Positions 30,237 to 38,704 of a stretch of 64,000 bases of DNA are shown in pieces. The translations under genes were made by a program, and so were the position numbers. The notes under the pieces are model-generated. The model worked only from the letters and a program-made list of their open reading frames with translations. It made no database searches and was not told the DNA's origin. Each line of letters begins with the position of its first letter. The first letter of the stretch is position 1. The DNA lies in contig NZ_JAHBGC010000005.1 of the NCBI RefSeq assembly GCF_018390645.1, forward strand, positions 1-64,000. Direction: 5' to 3'. Origin of the DNA: Ancylobacter dichloromethanicus. Lineage in GTDB: Bacteria; Pseudomonadota; Alphaproteobacteria; Rhizobiales; Xanthobacteraceae.

Positions 30237-31217
30237 CTAGCCTCCGCGAGGGTGCCAGAGGGCCAGAAGACCGTCAAGGCGGGCCTGCGTGGCGGCCCCG
30301 CCGGCCGCATCTGCCACGATCCGCCCCAGATCTTCAAGCCCGATCAACGACATGAGCTTTATCGACATACCGCGGAGCCAGCCGAATTCGTCGCCGGCGC
30401 GGCTGGTGTGCCAGTCGCGTACGGGAAGATCCCGGTCGACGCCGCGCTCGCGCTCCAGCCAGTCGCGGCCGGTGCGCTCGTCGCCGATCTCGTCGATCAG
30501 CCGCAGCGGCAGCGCCTGATGGCCGGTGAAGACCCGCCCGTCGGCGGCGAAGGCCAGCTTGTCGCCGTCCAGCAGCCGGCGCTCGGCGACGAGCCCCTTG
30601 AACCAGTCATAGCTGTCCTCGACCAGCGAGCGCACCGCGGCGCGGGCCTCCTCGGTCGGCGGGTCGAACATGTTGGGCGCCGCCTTGAGCGGGCTCGACT
30701 TGATCTCCTCATAGGAGATGCCGACGCTCTTCATCAGCTCGGAGAAATTGGGGAACTGGAAGATGACGCCGATCGAACCGACCAGCGCGTTGCGCGGCGC
30801 CACGATGTGGTCGGCGCCCATGGCGGCGATATAGGCGCCGGAGGCGGCCATGCCGCCCACCACCGCGACGATCGGCTTCTTGGCGGCGAGGCGGCGCAGC
30901 GCGTCATAGAGCGCGGCCGAGCCCACTACCGTGCCGCCGGGGCTGTCGATGGACAGGACCACCGCCCTGGCGCCGGAACGGCCGATCGCCTCCAGCATCT
31001 CGATCCGCTCGCGCTCGTTGCGGATGATGCCGCCGATGGTGACTCGGGCGACATGGGCGGAGGCGCGCGGCAGCAGCGCGCCGTCGCTCCACCAGGCGAA
31101 GGCGCCGAGCCCGCCGAGCAGCACCACCAGCAGCGTCAGGACCCGCCAGAAGGCGAGCTTGCGGCGCAGCCGGCGGCGGGCGAGCACTTCGTCGACATCC
31201 AATGCGCTGGCGGCCAT
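30237..31217 (-). CDS. sppA: Signal peptide peptidase SppA (S49 family)
   Basis: A membrane-anchored protease that removes residual signal peptides. One N-terminal span (about 24-42) is followed by the S49 core: [15 protein letters not shown], the nucleophile region [28 protein letters not shown] and [14 protein letters not shown] with the general-base Lys. The 326-aa length fits the short SppA form. GGGGAGGACG lies upstream of the ATG at 31217. It precedes ihfB and lapA, a conserved neighbourhood. Confidence 0.93.
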   Translation of the reverse strand: MAASALDVDEVLARRRLRRKLAFWRVLTLLVVLLGGLGAFAWWSDGALLPRASAHVARVTIGGIIRNERERIEMLEAIGRSGARAVVLSIDSPGGTVVGSAALYDALRRLAAKKPIVAVVGGMAASGAYIAAMGADHIVAPRNALVGSIGVIFQFPNFSELMKSVGISYEEIKSSPLKAAPNMFDPPTEEARAAVRSLVEDSYDWFKGLVAERRLLDGDKLAFAADGRVFTGHQALPLRLIDEIGDERTGRDWLERERGVDRDLPVRDWHTSRAGDEFGWLRGMSIKLMSLIGLEDLGRIVADAAGGAATQARLDGLLALWHPRGG

Positions 31218-31323
31218 CGCGTCCTCCCCGATTCCGGCGCCAAGGCGTAGCCGGGCAGCGGGACCGGCGCAAGGGCGAGCGCGGGAGGGAGGGCGGCCAT
31301 GCGCCCCTACCCCCCATGCGCCC

Positions 31324-31941
31324 CTACCCGCCGTGCGTCTCCAGAAACGCCTCGACCGGCAGCGCGCGAAAATCCTCCAGCGCGGCGCGCAGCCGCGCAT
31401 GCTCCCAGTCCCACCAGGCCAGCGCCTGCAGGCGTCCGGCGATGGCGGGCGGGAAGCGCTCGCGCACCGGCCGGGCCGGCACGCCGGCGACGATGCTGTA
31501 GGGCGCGACGTCCTTGGTCACCACCGCGCCGGCGGCGATCACCGCCCCGTCGCCGACGGCGCGGCCGGGCAGGATGATGGCGCCGTGGCCGATCCACGCA
31601 TCGTGGCCGATGGTCACGCCCTGCGCACGGCGCCAGGCGAAGAAGCCGGCCTCGTCCTCGGCATCGTCGAAATAGGCCGAGGCGCGGTAGGTGAAATGCG
31701 ATTGGCTCGCCCGCTGCATCGGGTGGTTGCCCGGGTTGATCCGGGTCATGGCGGCGATCGAGGTGAACTTGCCGATCCGCGTGTAGGCGATATCGGAATC
31801 GTTGACGACGTAGGAATAATCGTCGAGTTCGACCTCCAGGAGCTGGGTGCGCGGCCCCACCTCGGTGTAACGGCCGAGGCTGGAGCGGACCACCCGGGCG
31901 GTCTCGTCGATGGTCGGCGCCGGGCCGAGCCTGCCGGCCAT
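31324..31941 (-). CDS. Hexapeptide-repeat acyltransferase of the phosphonate-metabolism type
   Basis: A left-handed beta-helix acyltransferase of the xenobiotic acetyltransferase group, 205 aa. The hexapeptide region includes GVTIGHDAWIGHGAIILPG and GAVIAAGAVVTKDVAPYSIVAGVPARPV. The catalytic His is in NPGNHPMQRASQSHFTYR. A subfamily with this pattern is found at the ends of C-P lyase (phn) operons. Here it lies 13 bases after the DUF1045 gene and behind phnM, which supports that assignment. Its substrate is unknown. Confidence 0.82.
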   Translation of the reverse strand: MAGRLGPAPTIDETARVVRSSLGRYTEVGPRTQLLEVELDDYSYVVNDSDIAYTRIGKFTSIAAMTRINPGNHPMQRASQSHFTYRASAYFDDAEDEAGFFAWRRAQGVTIGHDAWIGHGAIILPGRAVGDGAVIAAGAVVTKDVAPYSIVAGVPARPVRERFPPAIAGRLQALAWWDWEHARLRAALEDFRALPVEAFLETHGG

Positions 31942-31954
31942 GGGACGTTCCGCC

Positions 31955-32794
31955 TCAGCTGCCGAAGGGGAAGCGGGCGATCAGCCGGAACGGGCCGGCC
32001 TCCTGCCGGTAGAGCGCGATCTCGCGCACGATCAGCGGCCCGTCGGCGCCGCTGGCGGCGAAATGCTCGGCCAGCTCCGCCTCGGCGAGCGCCCGCTCCT
32101 CGTCGTCGAGCGAGCCGGTGAGCGTCATGTGGAAGCGGAAATCGTCCAGCACATAGGGGTAGCCCCAGCGCCCCAGATATTCCTGCTGGCGCGGGGTCAG
32201 CGGAGCGCGCAGGCGCTTCTCGCGCTCCGATTCGGTCATCGCCGCGCGAAAATCGTCGAAGGCCGCCACCGTGCCGGCGGCGAGGCGGTCCAGCGCCGCG
32301 CTCGGCACGGCGAGCCGCAGGGCGAGGAAGCGCCCGATGCTGGCCAGCGTCACCCCCGGGCAGGCGAAGCCGGCGCGGTTCTGCGCGAAGCGGGCGCAGC
32401 AGGCGCGCAGCTCCGCCTCGGTGCGGCCCGGGGCGAGGCGAAACGGCGCCTTCAGCGTGCCGTGAAAGCCGTAGCGGCGCGGCTCGGCGGTGATCTCGCG
32501 CCAGCGGGCGGCGTCGAAACGGTGCAGCGGCAGCGGCGCGCACTCGGCGCCGGCCTCCGCGTCATAGGCGAGCGCGGCGGAGCCGAAGCGCCAGAGCGGG
32601 CTCTGCGCCGGGGGGGCGAAATACACCGCATAGCGCGGCGTGGCCGCCCTCTGCGGGCCCGATCCGACCGCACCGGCCTGCGGTACGGCGGTTTCCGGTC
32701 GCCGCGCGTGGTCGTCGGGAACGGCGGCGGGCATAGAGGGGCCGAGCCTGGCGGACATCGTCGGGGCAGACATCGTCAGTGCAGACATGGGCAT
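31955..32794 (-). CDS. DUF1045 phosphonate-operon protein, 2H phosphoesterase-like
   Basis: The protein has two HxT motifs, GFHGTLKAPF and RFHMTLTG, which mark the 2H phosphoesterase fold. Some family members cleave cyclic phosphates, which suits the 1,2-cyclic phosphate made by C-P lyase (inference). The conserved domain begins near residue 53 (RYAVYFAPPA). The N-terminal 50 residues are low complexity with repeated TMSA units, so the true start may lie later. The ATG at 32794 is 5 bases after the phnM stop with AAGG just upstream. It is part of a phnM-DUF1045-acyltransferase set. Confidence 0.82.
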   Translation of the reverse strand: MPMSALTMSAPTMSARLGPSMPAAVPDDHARRPETAVPQAGAVGSGPQRAATPRYAVYFAPPAQSPLWRFGSAALAYDAEAGAECAPLPLHRFDAARWREITAEPRRYGFHGTLKAPFRLAPGRTEAELRACCARFAQNRAGFACPGVTLASIGRFLALRLAVPSAALDRLAAGTVAAFDDFRAAMTESEREKRLRAPLTPRQQEYLGRWGYPYVLDDFRFHMTLTGSLDDEERALAEAELAEHFAASGADGPLIVREIALYRQEAGPFRLIARFPFGS

Positions 32795-32799
32795 GGCCT

Positions 32800-33939
32800 T
32801 CAGAAGACGCGCCGGCCGGCGAGGAACACCTCGTCGACCCGGGGGGTGTCGTCGGCGAGGCGGAATCGCACGAGATCGGCCCGCAGCCCTTGCGCCAGCC
32901 GGCCGCGATCCTCCAGCCGGGCGAGCCGGGCCGGCGCGGCGGTGACGAGGGCGAGCGCGTCGGGCACAGACAGCCCGGCGGTACGGGTCAGCGCCAGCGC
33001 CGCCTGCAGCAGGCTGGCCGGCACATAGTCCGAGGCGAGGGCGTCGAGCAGCCCCTCGCGCGCGAGATCGCGCATCGACACGCCGCCGGCATGGGAGCCG
33101 CCGCGCACCACGTTCGGCGCGCCGCCGATGGTGGCGAGGCCCCTGTCGCGGGCGGCGCGGGCGGCTTCCATCGTGGTCGGGAATTCGGAGACGGTGCAGC
33201 CGGCCGCCACCGCCTCGTCGACATGGTCGGGGGTGGTGTCGTCATGGCTCGCCAGCACGAGGCCGGAGGAGGCGAACAGCGCGACCATGCGCTGGAAATT
33301 TCCGGCCACCGCGCCGCGCGCCCGTTCGATGCGGTCGGCCACCTCGGCGTCGATGTCGCCGCCGCTCTTGCCGATGCCGGTGAGATAGACCTTCAGGTGC
33401 TCGACATTGCGCCACTGCCGGGTGCCGGGCGTGTGGTCCATCAGCGAGGCCAGCGCCAGCGTCGGGCGCCCCAGCGCGGCGTCGACCAGTTCGGGCAGGG
33501 TGCGGTCGGTCAGTTCGCAGCGCAGATGGATGCGGTGATCGACGCGGAACAGGCCGCGCGCGACGCCCGAATCGACCGCGTCGAGCATGATCTCGTACAG
33601 CGCGCGGCGGTCCGCCTTGGCCTGGTCGAAGCCGCCGGCGCAGATCGCGTCATAGACGGTGGTGACGCCCGAGGAGGCCATCTGCGCGTCATGCGCCAGC
33701 GCGGCGGCGCGCGCATCCGGCCAGATCACCTTGGGGCGCGGCACGAAATGGCCTTCCAGCGCGTCGGTGTGCAGGTCGATCAGGCCGGGGGCGAGATAGG
33801 CGCCCTCGCAGTCGAGCGCGGCGGGAAGATGCGAGCGGCCCTCGTCGATCGCGCGGATGCGCCCGTCCGCATGCACCAGCGTGCCGTCGATGACGCGGTC
33901 TTCGAGTACCAGGCGGGCATTGGTCAGAATCACATCCAT
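32800..33939 (-). CDS. phnM: Alpha-D-ribose 1-methylphosphonate 5-triphosphate diphosphatase
   Basis: PhnM removes pyrophosphate from the ribose methylphosphonate triphosphate intermediate before C-P bond cleavage. The 379-aa amidohydrolase shows the metal-binding GLIDLHTDALEGHFVPRP, DHTPGTRQW, LASHDDTT and GAPNVVRGGSHAGG motifs. So the active site looks complete. The core lyase genes phnG-phnL are not in this window, so this is a detached part of the pathway. A gamma-glutamyltransferase-family gene lies 58 bases upstream on the same strand. Confidence 0.93.
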   Translation of the reverse strand: MDVILTNARLVLEDRVIDGTLVHADGRIRAIDEGRSHLPAALDCEGAYLAPGLIDLHTDALEGHFVPRPKVIWPDARAAALAHDAQMASSGVTTVYDAICAGGFDQAKADRRALYEIMLDAVDSGVARGLFRVDHRIHLRCELTDRTLPELVDAALGRPTLALASLMDHTPGTRQWRNVEHLKVYLTGIGKSGGDIDAEVADRIERARGAVAGNFQRMVALFASSGLVLASHDDTTPDHVDEAVAAGCTVSEFPTTMEAARAARDRGLATIGGAPNVVRGGSHAGGVSMRDLAREGLLDALASDYVPASLLQAALALTRTAGLSVPDALALVTAAPARLARLEDRGRLAQGLRADLVRFRLADDTPRVDEVFLAGRRVF

Positions 33940-33997
33940 GATCGCGCCTCTCGCATGTTGTTGTGACCTTTCGATGAAGTCCGCCGCCCCGCGCGCC

Positions 33998-35629
33998 CTA
34001 CACGCCGCCCGCGGCGCCCTCCGCGCGCGGGTCGTGCGCGCCTTCCAGCCCGCCCCTGCCCGGATGCAGGACCACGGCCCCGGCATGCCCCATTTCGTCG
34101 GCAAAGGGCGCGGCGGCGATCTCGACTTCGTGACCGGCCGAGGCGAGTTGCTCGGCCACGGCGCCGTCGAGCCCCTCTTCCAGGTCGAGGCCCGCCGTCC
34201 CGGGGCGGGTGCCGCCTCCCAGCCGCCAGCGCGGGGCGGCGATCGCCTCGCCCAGCGGCCCTCCGAACAGGGCGTAGCGGCTCATCACCGCCGCTTCGGC
34301 CTGCGGCTGGCCGTCTCCACCCGTCGCGCCATAGGCGATGACGCGCCCGTCCGGCAGTTCGGCGAGGCCGGGGGCCGGCGTGTGCGGCGGCCGGCGGCCG
34401 GGGGCGAGCGGGCTTGTTGTGGCGCCCGCGCCGGTGGCGCGCGGGTTGAGCGAGAAGGCGCCGCCGCGGGCGTGCATCAGCACCCCGGTCGCCGGCAGCA
34501 CGAGGCCGGCGCCGAACACCGCGCCGAGCGACTGGACGCAGGAGACCATCAGCCCGCTCCGGTCCGCCGCGCCGAACCACACCGCCCCGCCCGGCGCCAC
34601 CCGGTGCTTTGAGGGCGCGGCGCGGCGCGGGTCGATCGCCGCCGCCTCGCGTGCGAGCGCCTGCGGGGCGAGAAAATCGGCGGGGTCGCGGGCGAGCAGG
34701 TCGCGCTCGGTTACCAGCAGGTCGCGGGCGTGGAAGGCGCGCTTGGTGGCCTCGACCAGCCCGTGGACATGGGCGAAGCCCTCCGGCCGGGCGACGCCGA
34801 GACGGGCGAACAGCGCGAGGGTCATCAGCGTCGCCAGCCCCTGCGCCGGCGGGGGCGCCGACCACAGCGTCATCTCCGGCAGCTTCAGCGTCAGCGGCGA
34901 GCGGGTCGCGGCGCGGTAGGCGGCGAGGTCCGCCCGCGTCACCGGGCTGCCGGCGCGCGCCAGATCGGCGGCGATCTCGCGGCCGACATCGCCGCGGTAG
35001 AAATCGTCGAGCCCGGCCCCGGCGAGCTGCGCCAGCGTGTCGGCAAGCCGCTCGCAGGGCGTCACCGTGCCCACGGCCGGCACCTTGCCGTCGGGCTCCA
35101 GGAAGGCGTCGCGGAAGCCGGGGATCTCACCGAGCGCGGCGTGGGTCGCAAGGCTGGCGCGGTGCTGCGCGGGCGAGACGGTGATGCCGGCCCGCGCCTG
35201 CTCGATCGCCGATTCGAGCAGCCGGCGCATCGGCATCTTGCCGCCATAGGCGTGGGCGGCCTCCTGCGCCAGCCTCCAGCCGCCGACCTGACCCGGCACG
35301 GTCAATGCCGCGAGCGCGCCGCGCGAAGGAATCTCGTCATGGCCCCGTTCGCGGTAGAAGGCCGGCGTCGCCCCGGCGCCCGCCGGCCCGGCGGCGTCGA
35401 TGCAGGCGACGCGCCCGGCGGGGTCGCGGATCAGCCAGACGCCGTCGCCGCCGAGCTGGCTCAGATGCGGGCAGACCACGGCCAGGGTCGCGGCGGCGGC
35501 CAGCGCCGCCTCCACCGCATTGCCGCCTTCCTCCAGCACGGCGCGGCCCGCTTCGGTGGCGTGTCTGTGGGGGGTGGCGACCATGCCGGCACCGGCGCGC
35601 GCGCTCTCGTGAAGCCGATCGTGAGCCAT
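33998..35629 (-). CDS. Gamma-glutamyltransferase-family protein lacking the usual Thr nucleophile
   Basis: An Ntn-hydrolase of the GGT family, 543 aa, with no signal peptide. By eye it is closest to the oxamate-amidohydrolase-like subgroup, with VWFGAADRSG, VLPATGVLMHARGGAFSLNP and YGATGGDGQPQAEAAV. GGT enzymes cut themselves before a Thr that becomes the N-terminal nucleophile. At that place the sequence reads APGGAVWF, with Ala349 (codon GCG, 34583-34585) where Thr is expected. If the alignment is right the protein should neither mature nor act by the classical mechanism. GGGGAG lies before the ATG. It precedes phnM on the same strand, so it may be in the same transcript. Confidence 0.85.
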   Translation of the reverse strand: MAHDRLHESARAGAGMVATPHRHATEAGRAVLEEGGNAVEAALAAAATLAVVCPHLSQLGGDGVWLIRDPAGRVACIDAAGPAGAGATPAFYRERGHDEIPSRGALAALTVPGQVGGWRLAQEAAHAYGGKMPMRRLLESAIEQARAGITVSPAQHRASLATHAALGEIPGFRDAFLEPDGKVPAVGTVTPCERLADTLAQLAGAGLDDFYRGDVGREIAADLARAGSPVTRADLAAYRAATRSPLTLKLPEMTLWSAPPPAQGLATLMTLALFARLGVARPEGFAHVHGLVEATKRAFHARDLLVTERDLLARDPADFLAPQALAREAAAIDPRRAAPSKHRVAPGGAVWFGAADRSGLMVSCVQSLGAVFGAGLVLPATGVLMHARGGAFSLNPRATGAGATTSPLAPGRRPPHTPAPGLAELPDGRVIAYGATGGDGQPQAEAAVMSRYALFGGPLGEAIAAPRWRLGGGTRPGTAGLDLEEGLDGAVAEQLASAGHEVEIAAAPFADEMGHAGAVVLHPGRGGLEGAHDPRAEGAAGGV

Positions 35630-35726
35630 TTCGTACTCCCCGCAGGGCCGCCGGCGGCCGGCAGCTTGACCCGCGCCGCCGGGCATAGCAGTTTGCGCCC
35701 CGCCGAAGTAGACGGATTGGGACGAG

Positions 35727-35966
35727 ATGAGCACGGGCCGACGCATTCGCTGGGACAATGTCAGCACGGTGGGCAGCGCCGCCATTCTGCTGGGTGCCGA
35801 GCTCATCGGGGCCGGCCTCGCCGCCGGCTGGGCCCTCGCCGCCCTGTTCCAGGCCAGCTGGGTGTGGGAGCTGATCTTCGAGGCCATCTTCGCCCTGCTC
35901 GCCATCTACGGCATCTACCGCTTCGTGAAGAAGGCGAAGTCGATCGAGCCCTTCGTCGAGGGCTGA
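35727..35966 (+). CDS. Small two-span membrane protein, function unknown
   Basis: A 79-aa protein with a short polar start (MSTGRRIRWDN), two hydrophobic segments (about 15-42 and 47-66) and a charged end (KKAKSIEPFVEG). It looks like a real gene: the codon use is like its neighbours and the ATG at 35727 follows GGGACGAG. I do not recognise a family. It is divergent from the GGT-family gene. Confidence 0.6.
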   Translation: MSTGRRIRWDNVSTVGSAAILLGAELIGAGLAAGWALAALFQASWVWELIFEAIFALLAIYGIYRFVKKAKSIEPFVEG

Positions 35967-36119
35967 CATCGCCCCGCCGGCGGCCGCGACCGGCGGAGTC
36001 CTTGCGCGTCGGAACGCCGGCCGGGTCAAGCTTTGCCGGCTATGTCGGATATGCACGCCGGCTGCGGGTATCGTGCTGCCTGAATCCGGCGTAAACGACA
36101 AAAATTCCGCACCACCCGC

Positions 36120-36148
36120 TTGCAAATGACAGCGTAAATCCATACATC
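36120..36148 (+). promoter_or_regulatory. Candidate promoter for the ornithine decarboxylase leader
   Basis: TTGCAA (36120-36125) and TACATC (36143-36148) are 17 bases apart. This would start a leader of about 455 bases before the decarboxylase ATG. The match to consensus is only moderate. Confidence 0.3.
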
Positions 36149-36154
36149 CCGCCT

Positions 36155-36611
36155 TGCCCAACATTCGCACGTGCCTGTGGTCGCGTGCCGATCGGCGGAA
36201 GTCCGGACAAGAGGCCGGAAAATCGCCAGTCAGATCGGTAGCCGGAGGCGAAACCGGCGCACCTCGCTCTCAGCGGGGAACGTGACTTGAAGCAACGACG
36301 TACGGGCTTTTTTAGTCTCTGTCGGCCCTCCAAAGGTCGGGAAACTGAAGAGGCACTACATCTTGCCGGGCGTGCGGTCGGGTCTCCCGTACCAAGCGAA
36401 GGCATCGGACGACGCTGGCGCTCTCCACATGCGCTCGGCGAGCGATTTGATGCCACGGCTCCTTTCCATACGGCCAATCGGCAAATGCCGTGCGGTCGGC
36501 GAACGGATGCGCATTCTCGCCATCAACGCGGCCCATTGGCGCCGCGGGCGAGTGTTCGCATCCAGATGTTCGCTTCATCTGGGTCGAAGCTTCGGGTCTG
36601 TGGGATTTGCC
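36155..36611 (+). ncRNA. speF-type structured leader RNA upstream of ornithine decarboxylase
   Basis: Long leaders with a conserved structured RNA (the speF motif) are known upstream of ornithine decarboxylase in alphaproteobacteria. The gap here has no credible gene of its own and ends in strong nested stems. GGATGCG (36505-36511) pairs with CGCATCC (36557-36563), CTCGCC with GGCGAG, and GCGGC with GCCGC. Immediately after, AGATG/CATCT (extendable to CCAGATG/CATCTGG) closes a TTCGCTT loop at 36562-36582. The last stem shares two C residues with the first, so the two may compete. A GGGC-TTTTTT tract lies near 36306-36316. The 5' boundary is a guess. Regulation by polyamines is inference. Confidence 0.65.
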
Positions 36612-37742
36612 ATGACTGACCGTATCCGTGAATTTCTGCGTACCCGCCGTGAAGACGGTCCCTGCGTCGTCGTGGATCTCGACGTGGTGCGCGCCAATTA
36701 TGCCGCCTTCTCCCGGGCGCTGCCGGACACCCGCGTGTTCTACGCGGTGAAGGCCAACCCGGACGCGGCGGTGCTTTCGGCGCTGGCCCAGCTCGGCTCG
36801 TGCTTCGATTGCGCCTCGGTGGCCGAGATCCAGATGGCGCTCGCCGCCGGCGCCACCGCCGACCGCATCTCCTTCGGCAACACCATCAAGAAGGAGCGCG
36901 ACATCGCCCGCGCCCATCAGCTTGGCGTGCGGCTGTTCGCGGTCGACTGCACCGAGGAAGTCGAGAAGGTCGCCCGCGTCGCCGCCGGCTCCAAGGTGTT
37001 CTGCCGCATCCTGTGCGACGGCGCCGGCGCCGAATGGCCGCTGTCGCGCAAGTTCGGCTGCGAGCCGGACATGGCGGTCGACGTGCTGGAGCACGCCCAC
37101 CGGCTGGGCCTGCGCGCCTATGGCGTGTCGTTCCATGTCGGTTCGCAGCAGAAGAACGTCGAAGCCTGGGATTCGGCGCTGGCCTCCGCTTCGGCGATCT
37201 TCCGCGAATGTGCCGAGCGCGGCTTCTCGCTGAGCCTGGTCAATCTCGGCGGCGGCTTCCCGGCCAAGTACCTGCAGGACGTGCCGGCGGCCGAGGCCTA
37301 TGGCGAGGCGATCTTCCGCGCCCTGTCGCGGCACTTCGGCAACGCCATCCCACAGACCATCATCGAGCCGGGCCGCGGCATGGTCGGCGCCGCCGGCCTG
37401 ATCGAGGCCGAGGTGGTGCTGATCTCGAAGAAGTCGGCTACCGATTCGGTGCGCTGGGTCTATCTCGACATCGGCAAGTTCGGCGGCCTCGCCGAGACGA
37501 TGGAAGAGGCGATCCGCTACCCGATCGTGACGCCGCGCGACGGCGACGCGGTGGAGCCCTGCGTGCTGGCCGGCCCGACCTGCGATTCGGCCGACGTGCT
37601 CTACGAGAAGACTCCGGTGATGCTGCCGGTGTCGCTCGCCATCGGCGACAAGGTGCTCATCGAGGCGACCGGCGCCTACACCACCACCTATTCGGCGGTG
37701 GCGTTCAACGGCTTCGACCCGCTGCGATCCTATGTGATCTGA
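36612..37742 (+). CDS. Ornithine/lysine decarboxylase, eukaryotic-like PLP fold III
   Basis: The enzyme decarboxylates ornithine to putrescine, starting polyamine synthesis. The 376-aa protein has the PLP lysine in FYAVKANP (K47), HVGSQ, LNLGGG-like SLVNLGGGFPAKY, the phosphate-binding IEPGRGM and the substrate-site Cys in GPTCDSADVLYE. These match the bacterial fold III ornithine decarboxylases, some of which also use lysine. The reading frame is open upstream through the leader, but the ATG at 36612 is taken because MTDRIREFL is the usual N terminus. The ribosome binding site is weak, which suits control by the leader. A GNAT gene follows. Confidence 0.94.
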   Translation: MTDRIREFLRTRREDGPCVVVDLDVVRANYAAFSRALPDTRVFYAVKANPDAAVLSALAQLGSCFDCASVAEIQMALAAGATADRISFGNTIKKERDIARAHQLGVRLFAVDCTEEVEKVARVAAGSKVFCRILCDGAGAEWPLSRKFGCEPDMAVDVLEHAHRLGLRAYGVSFHVGSQQKNVEAWDSALASASAIFRECAERGFSLSLVNLGGGFPAKYLQDVPAAEAYGEAIFRALSRHFGNAIPQTIIEPGRGMVGAAGLIEAEVVLISKKSATDSVRWVYLDIGKFGGLAETMEEAIRYPIVTPRDGDAVEPCVLAGPTCDSADVLYEKTPVMLPVSLAIGDKVLIEATGAYTTTYSAVAFNGFDPLRSYVI

Positions 37743-37840
37743 GCGGGCCGCGCCCGCTTCCTCGCCTCATGGCCGGGCCCTGAGCTTTCACAATTCCCTG
37801 TCCCTCTTTACCCGGCGATCCCGGGTGTTGGAGGCCGTCA

Positions 37841-38437
37841 ATGTCCACCTTTTCGCTCGCCACCGCCGCACCCGCCATCTCGCTGGAAACCGAAGCCGAC
37901 ATCGCCCAGCGCGAGGCGCTGCTCGATCTCGCCTTCGGCCGCGCCGCGCGCCTCGCCAAGACCAGCGAGCGCCTGCGCGAAGGCCGCAAGCCCGCCGAAG
38001 GGCTCGCCTTCGCGTCCCATGGGCCGGACGGGCGCGTGGTCGCCACGCTGCGCCTGTGGCATGTCGCGGCCGGCCCCGGCCGGCCGGCGCTGCTGCTCGG
38101 CCCGCTCGCCGTGCACCCGTGGTTCCGCGACCGCGGGCTCGGCGGCGCGCTGATGACTACGGCGATCTGCGAGGCGACCCGGCTCGGCCACGGCGCCATC
38201 CTGCTGGTCGGGGACGCGCCCTATTACGCCCGCTTCGGCTTCGAGGTGGGGCTGACGCAGGGCCTGTGGCTGCCGGGCGCGTTCGACCGCAACCGCTTCC
38301 TCGGGCTGGAGCTGACGCCCGGCGCGCTCACCGGCGCGCGCGGCCTGGTCAGCCCGACGGGGGCGCCGGTCGAGCTGCCGAGCCTTGGCGACCTTGTGGC
38401 GCGCGGCGACGCCGGCGAACTGCGCCGCTCGGCGTGA
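37841..38437 (+). CDS. GNAT family N-acetyltransferase (YhbS-like)
   Basis: A 198-aa acetyltransferase with the acetyl-CoA-binding pattern LAVHPWFRDRGLGGALMTTAI (V/A-x-P-x-x-R-x-x-G-x-G-x-A). VGDAPYYARFGFEVG is typical of the YhbS-like subgroup. The acceptor substrate is unknown. It lies 98 bases after the ornithine decarboxylase on the same strand, a common pairing in Rhizobiales, so a role in polyamine or amino acid acetylation is possible. Confidence 0.83.
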   Translation: MSTFSLATAAPAISLETEADIAQREALLDLAFGRAARLAKTSERLREGRKPAEGLAFASHGPDGRVVATLRLWHVAAGPGRPALLLGPLAVHPWFRDRGLGGALMTTAICEATRLGHGAILLVGDAPYYARFGFEVGLTQGLWLPGAFDRNRFLGLELTPGALTGARGLVSPTGAPVELPSLGDLVARGDAGELRRSA

Positions 38438-38481
38438 GGAGAGGCCGGCGCGCCCATAGCGCCGGCACCACCGCCAACAAC

Positions 38482-38671
38482 GTCATGGCCGGGCTGGACC
38501 CGGCCATCCACGTTCTTAGTTGTCGCACATCAAAGTCGTTGATCCCCGGGCACGGCCCGGGGACGACGCTGTTCGGGGCCGCCCCGATCGTCATCCCGGC
38601 CGAGCGTGGCGAGAGCCGGGATCGGGACGGCAAGCGATCCCGGATCGGCCTATGGCCGTCCGGAATGACGC
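38482..38671. repeat. Cluster of four palindromic repeats between the GNAT gene and ohr
   Basis: Units lie at 38482-38514 (CATGGCCGGG...CCCGGCCATCC), 38538-38568 (CCCCGGGCACGGCCCGGGG), 38586-38627 (TCATCCCGGC...GCCGGGATC) and 38636-38671 (GATCCCGG...TCCGGAATGACG). The first is the same family as the copies at 26.6 kb; the second resembles 42.0 kb. The gap contains no gene. It may also supply termination for the two convergent transcription units. Confidence 0.7.
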
Positions 38672-38704
38672 CTCAGTTTGGCGACGTCGTTCTTTCGACG
38701 CCTC

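Noticed and set aside
36363-36611. An N-terminal extension of ornithine decarboxylase through the leader
   Set aside because: The extension has no family similarity and overlaps strong RNA stems; homologues start at MTDRIREFL.
36287-36619. A possible leader peptide (TTG start) in the decarboxylase leader
   Set aside because: It has no convincing ribosome binding site and runs past the decarboxylase start. It was not strong enough to call as a gene.
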